Shown here: positions 16,173 to 23,380 of the stretch, piece by piece
How the letters are laid out: the number at the start of each line of letters is the position of its first letter
Numbering within the stretch: position 1 is the stretch's first letter
Notes under the pieces: generated by a model
What the model saw: only the letters and a program-made list of their open reading frames with translations
Databases searched by the model: none
Told to the model about the DNA's origin: nothing
Made by a program: the position numbers and the translations under genes
Source of the DNA: a virus
Length of the DNA: 42,458 nucleotides
Reading direction: 5' to 3' (one strand)
IMG/VR virus record: IMGVR_UViG_3300025917_000330
Coordinates: 1 to 42,458 of that record

Positions 16173-16316
16173 TCAATCTTTCCACCGAGATTTGTCCACC
16201 CACCGGCCCCTGTCATTCCACGCTCTGGATGAGAGAATCCAAGGATCTGCGACAGTCAATGTGCTGCACCCCGCCAGCAGCATCAAAGCAGTGATGAATT
16301 GTCGTCTAGTCATCAT
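16173..16316 (-). CDS. 47-aa lipoprotein sharing a Trp motif with tip protein J
   Basis: The tandem ATGATG at 16311-16316 lies just before the TAG of tip protein J. The 47-aa product starts MMTRRQFITALMLLAGC: a twin-Arg-like TRRQF and a lipobox L-A-G-C with C17. The C-terminal 23 residues repeat the C-terminal pattern of tip J: W-I-L, then W-x-D-x-G-x-W-V-D-x3-W-x-D. The lipoprotein probably localises to the periplasmic face of the envelope. Small phage lipoproteins such as T5 Llp block receptors for superinfection; here the motif suggests interaction with the same partner as tip J. Confidence 0.72.
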   Translation of the reverse strand: MMTRRQFITALMLLAGCSTLTVADPWILSSRAWNDRGRWVDKSRWKD

Positions 16317-19128
16317 ACCAGAAATCACCATCAACCCAAATGCCGTCATCATCCCAATTCCCATCTTCAAGAATCCAGAAGGTGGTGGTTCCCACTTTCC
16401 ATGGTCCCTGCCCGTTGTTGATTCCTGCCACCCTGACGTAAAGGAAGCCGGGCGAGATAGACATCGTGAGACTCGGCCGGACTGGAGTCCCTCGATTCTC
16501 CCAATTCTCTCCATCCACCGAAGTTTGGACGACGTAGCTTTGAGCCCCTAGTGCTGCCGGCCAATTCACTGTGAGCATTAGAGAAGGGATTCTCGTGCGT
16601 GTCATGAAGAGCGCCGAGATGATGGGAAGGTCAGGAATGGTAGGTGGAATGGAAGGAGCAGAGAGGGCAGGAGCCTCTATTTCATCAAAGGAGTGAATGA
16701 CAGGGGATTCATTCACCACTGTAATACGAACCCTCTCACCTCCTTGGGGTTCGATCTTCACCACCCTACCGTATTTGGTGATGTTTCCTGTCTTGCCGAA
16801 GAGGAACAGCATCGGCTCATTCTGTCCGCCGAGCAAGAAGTCTGGGGGTTCTTCGAGTGTGACAAGGACCTGTTTGGAGTCACCTGTCTTCGTCACTGGA
16901 ACAGGTCCTTCAACTTCACCTAGCTTATTCCTCAGAAGAATGTCATAATCGTAACCATCCTCAAACACAACGGGCTCGGACAAATAGAGGAGAAAGTTAT
17001 CACCTACCTGATCCAATGAGACGATATAGCCGGACTGACCCCATTGAGGAAGATCGTGAGAGATAGCAACCAAATCACCAAAGCTCGGCAGGAAGCCTTC
17101 CATGCCTGTCTCGAAGGTGATGTTCTCTCTTAGATAACGTCTCGTTGCGAGCATGTAGAGACCTTCACGGTAGGCGTGTTGGCGGTCTTGTATCCCAGGA
17201 AAGCGAATCTCTTCAGGATGATCAGAGGTGGCATCTGAATCCGGCAGAGTAGCTATAACCTGCTCTTGCTTGTAGCCTGTAGAGACCTCAGTGTATTCGA
17301 TGGAGACACTGTCAAAGTCTTCAGGTTCCCATAACTTGATGGACCACTCAAACGAACCCTTGACGATATTGTCAGGAGTGAACATCGTCACTGGGAGATC
17401 TAGAGGACCATCTCGCTTCATGGTGACGAGCGATCCTACTAGCATCGGCAGCGACCGACCGACCCGAGCTACCATCCTAGCAGCCTCCCAAACTGTCTGT
17501 GGGTCTCTGAACGTCCAATCAAAATGGTCACCTCGACTCTCAAAGAGGGCGTCGAGCGCCATAAGAGCATCCCAGTCATAGAAGTTTTCATCTGTCAGCC
17601 GACCACCGTAGTGATCGTTTCTGAAGATGTCCACAAAAGCCCAGACGACAGACCGGGTAACAACTGGATCACTGAAACCCCCAGACTCATAGATAGGGAG
17701 TTTCCGCGTTGCAATGACATTGAACTTCCTCTGGGTGTTGGCGTTGAGATTGCTCGTAGCTCTAATCTTCACCGCCAGCATCGTGACGTCTCCATAATCG
17801 GGTTCATCACCTGCAACGAACCCCCGAAGGCCTTCCCATATCGTTTCGCTGTTCGTCCTCGCGTCAATTGTAGCGGTGCTCGTCCTTCGGGCCCTCACCT
17901 CATATCGACCCAACGGCAATTCGGCTTCTGGCCCCGCTGGTAGGATCTGAACTTTACCACCGCCATCGGGAGTGAAAAGCACATCAGGCCCTGCGTTGGG
18001 GTAGGTAAATTCTCCTGGACCAACCTCAGTCAAAGTGATTACGGCATCATCATCGTCGAAGCTTGAATCTCCCATGCCCGTGATCTTGACATGCTGCCCA
18101 GTGACGAATAGATCTTGATCAAACCCCGGCCCTATGTAAGCTGTGCCGCCGTCGCGAGATCGGTAGAGGGTAGCGACTGGAACGTAGTTCGCAAATTCAC
18201 CTTCGCTTGAATATGTCCTCCGAATAGGTGTCGTGGTGCCAGCTGTGACAGTCGGGTTGAATAAGGTGAACCAATCCCCTAAAGGACTCCCGGCATCATC
18301 GATCAGCCGGGCTTGGAACTCAACGGTGACTGAGATATTTTCAATTCTCCCCTTGCTGTTCTGGGTGTAAACCCCTCTGGGGAACGTCACGTCCACTTCA
18401 ATGCGAAAGATTTCAGTTCCTGATGGATTAGCAGGAAACGGTCCCACCCAACCATCGGGCAAGGGATAGTTGTCTTCTCCAGGTTGGTAAAGTATCTGTG
18501 AAGCAACCTCAATAGAAGTCTGCACGTTGGCGTGAAACAGAGTGGTGTTCTCTCCCGGAGGGAGGAGTTCCCACTGGACTTCTTCGAAATCTGTGATTGC
18601 AGTGTCACCTATCTGGATCGCATGAATGTCGTAGATCCCTTGCCCGATGCAGAGCAGCGAATACTGAAACTGATCATTGCCCTGATACCGATAGAAGGGA
18701 CGGGCAGCAAAGGAGGGGTAGATCCGATTGCGACCGTAGTTCACCTCAATCGGTTCTCCCAGACGAATCTCATTCTGTTGGCCCTTGATGGAGAACACTG
18801 GATCAGAAGCAGGAAGCGTCCCAGGTATCGGAGGACTCAAAATAAGCGCGAGCACAATCGCGACGATGATGACAATGATGACGACGACCCACGCCCAGCC
18901 CGCCACAGCCACAAAATTCACGATGTCGTCTGAGCCGATCTCTCTATCCCAATCCCTCCTCATGACTGGCTTCCCATTCAACAAGCAGATGGTGGGGTCA
19001 GCAAATTCAATGAAACCTGGGTAGGTCATTTGAAGCCAACCCCTGATTGAAATCCCTCCAGGATGGCGATGCTTCTTCAGCCCCTCAAACGGCTGGAAAG
19101 GATTCTTGGTTTCAATGATGAAGGCCAT
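16306..19128 (-). CDS. Tail tip protein J (host-specificity/attachment)
   Basis: A 940-residue protein. The N-terminus has an LLNGKPV-type motif then a hydrophobic segment (about 76-95, WAWVVVIIVIIVAIVLALIL) seen in many siphophage J proteins. Then come beta-rich central domains with RLGEPIEVNYGRNR near 119-132, a GPGFDQDLFVTGQ region, and a central YTEV/DLVAISHD region typical of J. The C-terminus has a fibronectin-III-like domain (about 830-920) followed by a Trp/Asp-rich end that is copied in the next gene. It sits downstream of NlpC/P60, as in lambda. It likely contacts the receptor. Confidence 0.87.
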   Translation of the reverse strand: MAFIIETKNPFQPFEGLKKHRHPGGISIRGWLQMTYPGFIEFADPTICLLNGKPVMRRDWDREIGSDDIVNFVAVAGWAWVVVIIVIIVAIVLALILSPPIPGTLPASDPVFSIKGQQNEIRLGEPIEVNYGRNRIYPSFAARPFYRYQGNDQFQYSLLCIGQGIYDIHAIQIGDTAITDFEEVQWELLPPGENTTLFHANVQTSIEVASQILYQPGEDNYPLPDGWVGPFPANPSGTEIFRIEVDVTFPRGVYTQNSKGRIENISVTVEFQARLIDDAGSPLGDWFTLFNPTVTAGTTTPIRRTYSSEGEFANYVPVATLYRSRDGGTAYIGPGFDQDLFVTGQHVKITGMGDSSFDDDDAVITLTEVGPGEFTYPNAGPDVLFTPDGGGKVQILPAGPEAELPLGRYEVRARRTSTATIDARTNSETIWEGLRGFVAGDEPDYGDVTMLAVKIRATSNLNANTQRKFNVIATRKLPIYESGGFSDPVVTRSVVWAFVDIFRNDHYGGRLTDENFYDWDALMALDALFESRGDHFDWTFRDPQTVWEAARMVARVGRSLPMLVGSLVTMKRDGPLDLPVTMFTPDNIVKGSFEWSIKLWEPEDFDSVSIEYTEVSTGYKQEQVIATLPDSDATSDHPEEIRFPGIQDRQHAYREGLYMLATRRYLRENITFETGMEGFLPSFGDLVAISHDLPQWGQSGYIVSLDQVGDNFLLYLSEPVVFEDGYDYDILLRNKLGEVEGPVPVTKTGDSKQVLVTLEEPPDFLLGGQNEPMLFLFGKTGNITKYGRVVKIEPQGGERVRITVVNESPVIHSFDEIEAPALSAPSIPPTIPDLPIISALFMTRTRIPSLMLTVNWPAALGAQSYVVQTSVDGENWENRGTPVRPSLTMSISPGFLYVRVAGINNGQGPWKVGTTTFWILEDGNWDDDGIWVDGDFWYDD

Positions 19129-19525
19129 ACGTTAGGAACTTGATAGTCCTAAATCCCTTCAAACGCAAGAACAGAATTGTCTCGGCGATGACATAGCCAA
19201 CGTGTTCGTAGGCATGAACGACCTTGCCTCCGTCCGCATCCGCCCAAACCCCTGCGTGATGTAGTGCGTCGCTCTGGCTCATTGCTACTAGACAACCATC
19301 GACGGGCTTTGCTACCTCCGTCCAGCTCTCCTGCGTCTGAGCTAAGATCTCGCGGCAGACCTCCATAATAGGCTTCTCGGCTATCCCTGGGAGATCTGGA
19401 AGAGAGATCCTCCTCTGCTCCAAGTAAACGAGCTTGACCAGCCCATAGCAGTCAAGCCCTCCAGAATCTCTCCCTCCCAGACGGTAGGGTATCCCAATAT
19501 ATTTAGCAGCCCAGTGATAACTCAT
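19112..19525 (-). CDS. NlpC/P60 tail assembly protein (gpK-like)
   Basis: A 137-residue NlpC/P60 domain: catalytic C26 in GGLDCYGLV, His in ALHHAGVW (H90) and a third polar site at GGKVVHA (H104). In lambda-like tails this protein (gpK) cleaves peptidoglycan during entry or assists tip assembly. It overlaps tip protein J by 17 bases and the upstream DUF1833 gene by 4. The order DUF1833, NlpC, J matches other siphophages. It could double as a lytic hydrolase, since no other endolysin is visible. Confidence 0.88.
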   Translation of the reverse strand: MSYHWAAKYIGIPYRLGGRDSGGLDCYGLVKLVYLEQRRISLPDLPGIAEKPIMEVCREILAQTQESWTEVAKPVDGCLVAMSQSDALHHAGVWADADGGKVVHAYEHVGYVIAETILFLRLKGFRTIKFLTYGLHH

Positions 19526-20025
19526 CCCAGTGCAGGGAATCTCTTTCGTGTATAGAGCTCAGTTGGAAATTTGCGATTGACGAGATCAATGAAAGTTGCC
19601 CTACCTGTCACCTGATAGGATGTTATTTGAATGTCTTTCAAATAAAGCACCAGCGGTGGATTCATCTGAGGAACTTCAAGATTGTCACTGACGTAGGGAC
19701 GAAAGACGACCTCCACCGGCACCTCTTCAGCCATGGCTGCTTCTGCAAATCGGCTGGCAACGCGGTCAATGTTATCAACCGCAATGTTCAGGCTTCTGAA
19801 TCCTTCCTCGTTCTCTGGTGGAAGCGTGAACTGAAACCCAGAAGGTAGGAAGGTCCTGGTGACATTATTCTCGTCCTTTGCCACGATCCCTTTCGGAGAC
19901 CTGACGATGAATATAGGATCCTGGACTCCTGTTTGACGAATCTCCAGTGTCTCGTAGATGACCTTGTTCGCGGGCGCCACAGCATAGGCCTCCTTAATCG
20001 CATCTTCAAGTGAAGGGTTTGGCAT
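19522..20025 (-). CDS. DUF1833 minor tail protein
   Basis: A 167-residue protein with the DUF1833 pattern: an NPSLEDAIKEAYA start, an ETLEIRQ strand, FTLPPENEEGF near the middle and a final helix with LVNRKFPTELY. Members are siphophage tail proteins located just before NlpC/P60. Start ATG at 20025 follows a short membrane ORF by one base. It probably forms part of the tail tip complex, like lambda gpL. Confidence 0.85.
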   Translation of the reverse strand: MPNPSLEDAIKEAYAVAPANKVIYETLEIRQTGVQDPIFIVRSPKGIVAKDENNVTRTFLPSGFQFTLPPENEEGFRSLNIAVDNIDRVASRFAEAAMAEEVPVEVVFRPYVSDNLEVPQMNPPLVLYLKDIQITSYQVTGRATFIDLVNRKFPTELYTRKRFPALG

Positions 20026-20026
20026 G

Positions 20027-20110
20027 TCAAATCTGCGCCAGCAATGAGAACAGGACCACCCCTATTCCTACCTGAAGCAGGAGGACGGCGTAGTCTGCTC
20101 GTGCCTTCAT
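20027..20110 (-). CDS. Tiny membrane protein (27 aa)
   Basis: The ATG at 20110 overlaps the TGA of the upstream membrane protein (ATGA). The 27 residues are MKARADY followed by a single hydrophobic helix (AVLLLQVGIGVVLFSLLA). An in-frame ATG at 20140 would give 37 aa but overlaps the upstream gene by 34 bases. Paired with the 61-aa two-helix protein. It may be a lysis accessory or a stability partner. Very small, so confidence is limited, but the placement is exact. Confidence 0.5.
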   Translation of the reverse strand: MKARADYAVLLLQVGIGVVLFSLLAQI

Positions 20111-20292
20111 CTGTGCAGCGGAGGACCGAACACCTGCCATGCAAGGAGGAGGAGCAACACCAGAAGAACGATGCCCGCGCCCACGAAGCCTGCTCCATGA
20201 TCCCTCAGCTTCGCCCTCTGTTGCCACGAGCCGAACAAGCCGAAAACAATCCAGATCAGAAACACTATCCAAAATGCGGTTCCAAGAGACAT
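20107..20292 (-). CDS. Small two-helix membrane protein (61 aa)
   Basis: From the ATG at 20292 the 61 residues contain two hydrophobic helices, about 3-21 (LGTAFWIVFLIWIVFGLFG) and 35-54 (FVGAGIVLLVLLLLLAWQVF), joined by a charged WQQRAKLRD loop. An AAAGGA site lies upstream. Earlier in-frame ATGs up to 20397 overlap the pilin gene and are unlikely. The two-helix size fits a small holin or antiholin as well as an accessory membrane protein. Its partner is the 27-aa ORF downstream. Confidence 0.58.
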   Translation of the reverse strand: MSLGTAFWIVFLIWIVFGLFGSWQQRAKLRDHGAGFVGAGIVLLVLLLLLAWQVFGPPLHR

Positions 20293-20302
20293 ATGATCCT
20301 TT

Positions 20303-20671
20303 CTATGACGAGATGACACTTCCAGCGGCATACGTGCCGAGCTTGACTCCAATCGGGAGGGTCGCTGTGCTCGGTGACCCAACGGCGGTCGCATCATACA
20401 CTTCTCCTATCACGGGCTTCACCGTCCCTCCCTTGAGGTAATCTGAGACAGTCGTGATTGTGACGACTTGTCCAGTGCCTTGTTTGTTCTCCAGTGCCCA
20501 CTGATCCTTCGCACCCTCGATGATCCGAAGGTTGTTGAAGATTGAGTTGAGCTGAGCATTTTCACGAGCCTTCACGAAGTTTGGAATTGCTATCGCGGCG
20601 AGCAGGCCGATGATGGCGACAACGATCATGATTTCTACGAGGGTGAATCCGGCAGTGTGTTTTGTTTTCAT
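20303..20671 (-). CDS. Type IV prepilin / pseudopilin-like protein
   Basis: A 122-residue protein with a perfect class III signal: a short basic leader MKTKHTAG, cleavage before F9, E13 as the mature +5 Glu, and the hydrophobic helix TLVEIMIVVAIIGLLAAIAIP. The following NFVKARENAQ and KDQWALENKQ segments match pseudopilins I remember from Verrucomicrobiota and Lentisphaerota. It lies six bases after the Tat lectin gene, inside the tail operon. It needs host prepilin peptidase. Possible roles are joining host pili, blocking them or mimicking a receptor. Highly unusual for a phage tail cluster. Confidence 0.93.
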   Translation of the reverse strand: MKTKHTAGFTLVEIMIVVAIIGLLAAIAIPNFVKARENAQLNSIFNNLRIIEGAKDQWALENKQGTGQVVTITTVSDYLKGGTVKPVIGEVYDATAVGSPSTATLPIGVKLGTYAAGSVISS

Positions 20672-20676
20672 AGGTT

Positions 20677-21498
20677 TTAATAGACAGCATATTTCGTGTT
20701 CAGGTAGTTCTCAATAGAAGTTCTTTCAGTATCATCAACGGCCCGGTTGTAAACGAGGCAAGCGCCAAAGTCGATATTCAACGGAGTGTAGGCGTTGCCG
20801 AGATTAGTAGCAACCGGCCAGCCACTCGCATAACCCGTGTTGGATAAGGATGGAGAAGTCCCATTCTGCCGGAAGGTCGTGGTGCTATACGTCATGTCAC
20901 TGGATCGAATAATGGTCACAAGTTTGGTGCCTATCGTGATCGTTGTATTCGTATCACGAGCCTGACCCACTCCCACATATTGCATGTGAGTCCAATACTT
21001 TCCAGAGCTGACATTATTATCAATCTCCCCATAGATGAAAGGGGTTCCCGATCCAGGCTGCCAAGTGATAGGACCTGAGTAAGCGTCACCCCCCGGCCAC
21101 GTGATCGCATTCCACACCATCGCTAGTGTGAGAGCCGAGATTCCTGTCCCGGTGAAATCCAACTGGTCATTGCTTCCGTCGAATCGCACGGATGCCTGTG
21201 ATCCGAAAATCCCGGTCTTGAACAAGGGTCTCTTCGATGAATCAGATTGAGTTGCATCCCGTGAACTTCCGCTCGTGTCCGGCCATGTAGCGACTGCATC
21301 ACCGTCGTTCAGACCTACAATGTTGTCGCTCTCCCACCGAGCAATAAGACCTGAAGTGACAGTAAGGGCGTCGCCAGAAGCGACGACTGTGTGCCGAGCG
21401 AGCGGACCTGGGATGATTGTCGTCGCAGCATGAACGAGCGCGGCAGATGGGACGTAAATCAGCCCAGTCTTGATGAACTTGCGCCTAGATAGTTTCAT
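20677..21498 (-). CDS. Tat-signal lectin-like (LamG/ConA) protein
   Basis: A 273-residue protein. The first 25 residues are a complete twin-arginine signal, SRRKFIKTG with a hydrophobic stretch ending in a VHA-A cleavage site. Residues about 45-273 form a concanavalin/LamG-like domain, starting LIARWESD and ending YLNTKYAVY. The same domain is fused to a tail adaptor at 25673 (RRPLFK.GIFG, FDG.DDxxDFT are shared). Tat export of a folded lectin suggests a periplasmic or surface protein binding glycans, not a virion part. It overlaps the upstream gene by ATGA. Confidence 0.84.
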   Translation of the reverse strand: MKLSRRKFIKTGLIYVPSAALVHAATTIIPGPLARHTVVASGDALTVTSGLIARWESDNIVGLNDGDAVATWPDTSGSSRDATQSDSSKRPLFKTGIFGSQASVRFDGSNDQLDFTGTGISALTLAMVWNAITWPGGDAYSGPITWQPGSGTPFIYGEIDNNVSSGKYWTHMQYVGVGQARDTNTTITIGTKLVTIIRSSDMTYSTTTFRQNGTSPSLSNTGYASGWPVATNLGNAYTPLNIDFGACLVYNRAVDDTERTSIENYLNTKYAVY

Positions 21499-22532
21499 TG
21501 AGTGCTTCCATAACTGATGACGAGCGGGCCGGAATAAGCAGCGACAGTGGATGTGTCATTCGCTCCATCTCTATTGACACGAATCACCCAAAGCCGGCCC
21601 GCTGTGACATTTGACTTCCAATCGGTCAGTGTGACATTGCTCACCGTTTCAACGTCACCTGAAGCGCCGGAAGCATCAGCGCCGATGTCAATGGCTACCC
21701 ACTGACCCAATGTAGGTGAATCGTAACCTGCTGAATCGGCGACACTAGCCATCGCGATGTTGTATTTATGCGCCGAAGTATCAGTGTTGCTCAGCCTGAT
21801 CTTCCACCGCTCCACCTTCAGATCGACGGCTGTGTCAATGTCTTCAGGAACAGTGAGACGGTATTCAACGAAATTAGCATTCGTCGCTGCCGTGCCAGAA
21901 AACAAAGCCTGACCGAAAAACTTCTGAGTGTTGTCATTTGTGGCAATGATGGCCCCGGCTCCGTCACACAAATGAGGAAACGCGAGCACGATGTAGTTCT
22001 TCACCTTCAGCGAGTGACTGCCACCATCTGCTGTCGTCGTGATCGTCCCAAAACGAGCGGCCGCGAGTGTTCCACTCGACAGATCTCCGGCCGATCGTGT
22101 GTCGAGGTCTGCGAGAGAGCTGCCCGTCTTGCTGACCTTTGCCCACGGTAGCGTAGGAACATCATCTGCTACGATAGCACGCAACCCAACTATCCCAGTC
22201 GTTCCATCTGGAGTAGCGAGAAAGCGATTCGCCGTCTGTCCGGTTGTCGCTGAAATAGCGAGCGTCCCACTGGATGTGACTGGGCTCCCTGACACAGTCA
22301 GCCATGACGGGACGCTCGCGCCAACGCTGGTTACCGTTCCTACCCCTCCTGCTGTGGAGTCCACGTATCCCTTCGTGGCGTAGTCGGTTGACAAAGAAGG
22401 AGCCGCCCCGTTGGTAGCTCTGAGGCCGTTCAGGTTCAGATGACTCTGAAGCTTCCCATTGTTGATGAGTGTTGGAGTTTGCGCGGACACCAGCAACGGA
22501 AAAGCCAAAAGCAAAAGAATGAGATTTTTCAT
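21495..22532 (-). CDS. Tail-fibre-like protein with Sec signal peptide
   Basis: A 345-residue protein. Residues 1-18 are a Sec signal peptide (MKNLILLLLAFPLLVSAQ). Residues about 50-150 contain fibre-type segments familiar from phage tail fibres (YATKGYVDS, GTVTSVG, SSGTLA, TPDGTTGIVGLRAIVADDVP), with the C-terminal half beta-rich. Tail fibres are normally assembled in the cytoplasm, so a signal peptide is odd. The gene overlaps both neighbours by ATGA. An exported fibre-like adhesin or decoy is one reading; a misassigned start is another, but the hydrophobic leader follows directly from the overlap start. Confidence 0.8.
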   Translation of the reverse strand: MKNLILLLLAFPLLVSAQTPTLINNGKLQSHLNLNGLRATNGAAPSLSTDYATKGYVDSTAGGVGTVTSVGASVPSWLTVSGSPVTSSGTLAISATTGQTANRFLATPDGTTGIVGLRAIVADDVPTLPWAKVSKTGSSLADLDTRSAGDLSSGTLAAARFGTITTTADGGSHSLKVKNYIVLAFPHLCDGAGAIIATNDNTQKFFGQALFSGTAATNANFVEYRLTVPEDIDTAVDLKVERWKIRLSNTDTSAHKYNIAMASVADSAGYDSPTLGQWVAIDIGADASGASGDVETVSNVTLTDWKSNVTAGRLWVIRVNRDGANDTSTVAAYSGPLVISYGSTQ

Positions 22533-22909
22533 AGGAAGAATAGATGGTAGTGAAGGACGTAGGTGGTTGCATCTGTCATGCCGGTTAGAGCAAAGTCGAA
22601 ACCATCCGTGGTGGGAGCGCCGATGATTGCCGCTGCTATGACTCCCCCTCCCACTGGGCTCTGGACAGTCAGCAAGACAGAGGTGGGAGCATCGTCAAGG
22701 TCAAGTCCTTCAACAGATCCATCGCTCACTCCATTCCCAAGAGCGAGAGTCCCGTGAACCCCTGTCGCCGTGTCAATGAAAGTCGCTAAGTCCGCGAGCG
22801 ACATTCTGAAGTCGTCACCTATATCGTAAGGCGACCTTGTCAGATACAATTCGTCGGTGGCTAAGCCCGGCGCACCATTATCCATTTCATGAATGTTTTT
22901 ACCCGCCAT
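22529..22909 (-). CDS. Tail fibre/adaptor N-terminal-like protein
   Basis: A 126-residue protein. The N-terminus (HEMDNGAPGLATDELYLTRSP, then FRMSLADLATFID) resembles the start of many phage fibre or baseplate attachment proteins. The C-terminus is beta-rich (GGGVIAAAIIG, YVLHYHLFF). An AGGAG site precedes the ATG. It overlaps the upstream adaptor by 11 bases. It probably attaches a fibre to the tail. Function inferred from motif and position. Confidence 0.6.
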   Translation of the reverse strand: MAGKNIHEMDNGAPGLATDELYLTRSPYDIGDDFRMSLADLATFIDTATGVHGTLALGNGVSDGSVEGLDLDDAPTSVLLTVQSPVGGGVIAAAIIGAPTTDGFDFALTGMTDATTYVLHYHLFFL

Positions 22910-23339
22910 AGGTTACTCCTGATTGAAGGATGTTACCGTCATCCCCCGCCAATAGAATTGGCTCGTTAGATTCACCTGATAGAGCAAGGAAAGTATGAAG
23001 ATCTGTCACGATCTGAAGAGATCCTTTTACCGTCACAACCCCATCCAAATGGGCAGTGGAATACCTTGCTTCCATGAAGGCCACCACCTTGTCCTCTCCG
23101 TAGAGTGTGATGATAAAAGTCTCCGACCCGTTGCTAAGAGTGTCATCAAAGAACGATTTGAAAGTAACGAACTGATCAACCCTGAAGACCCATTCAACAT
23201 CACTCACCAAAAAAGGATTGGTGTAGAAACGGCGCTTGCGAATCCGCCCGCTTTCCATTTCTGTCTGCCCACCCCTTGGGGATGTTTCCACTTGAGAACT
23301 CATCATCGGCAGCGGCAAGGATGATGGCCAATTGTTCAT
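22899..23339 (-). CDS. Tail adaptor protein, paralogue of the 25673 gene N-domain
   Basis: A 146-residue protein. Its first 110 residues align with residues 5-125 of the gene at 25673: NNWPSSLPLP vs NTWPTSLPLP, a RIRKRRFYTN vs AIVRRSRFTR block, and SFFDDTLSNG vs DFFQDDLGNG. This is a minor tail protein family seen next to tape-measure genes. Here the C-terminus is short, ending LAGDDGNILQSG. The duplication flanks the kinase and lipoprotein genes. Likely a structural adaptor at the tail end. Confidence 0.7.
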   Translation of the reverse strand: MNNWPSSLPLPMMSSQVETSPRGGQTEMESGRIRKRRFYTNPFLVSDVEWVFRVDQFVTFKSFFDDTLSNGSETFIITLYGEDKVVAFMEARYSTAHLDGVVTVKGSLQIVTDLHTFLALSGESNEPILLAGDDGNILQSGVTYGG

Positions 23340-23380
23340 ATTGCCAGTTAAGACAGGTCAAGTAGACAGGGCAAGCAAAA

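Noticed and set aside
16171-16216. Upstream start at 16216 for the distal tail protein
   Set aside because: It would overlap the 47-aa lipoprotein by 44 bases; ATG 16171 follows that stop by one base and has a better ribosome-binding site.
15803-16551. Plus-strand ORFs over the distal tail genes
   Set aside because: They run antisense to genes with good signals and continuous coupling, and have no motif.
18800-18905. Membrane segment in tip protein J as an export signal
   Set aside because: A hydrophobic stretch near residue 76-95 is usual in siphophage J proteins and is not N-terminal.
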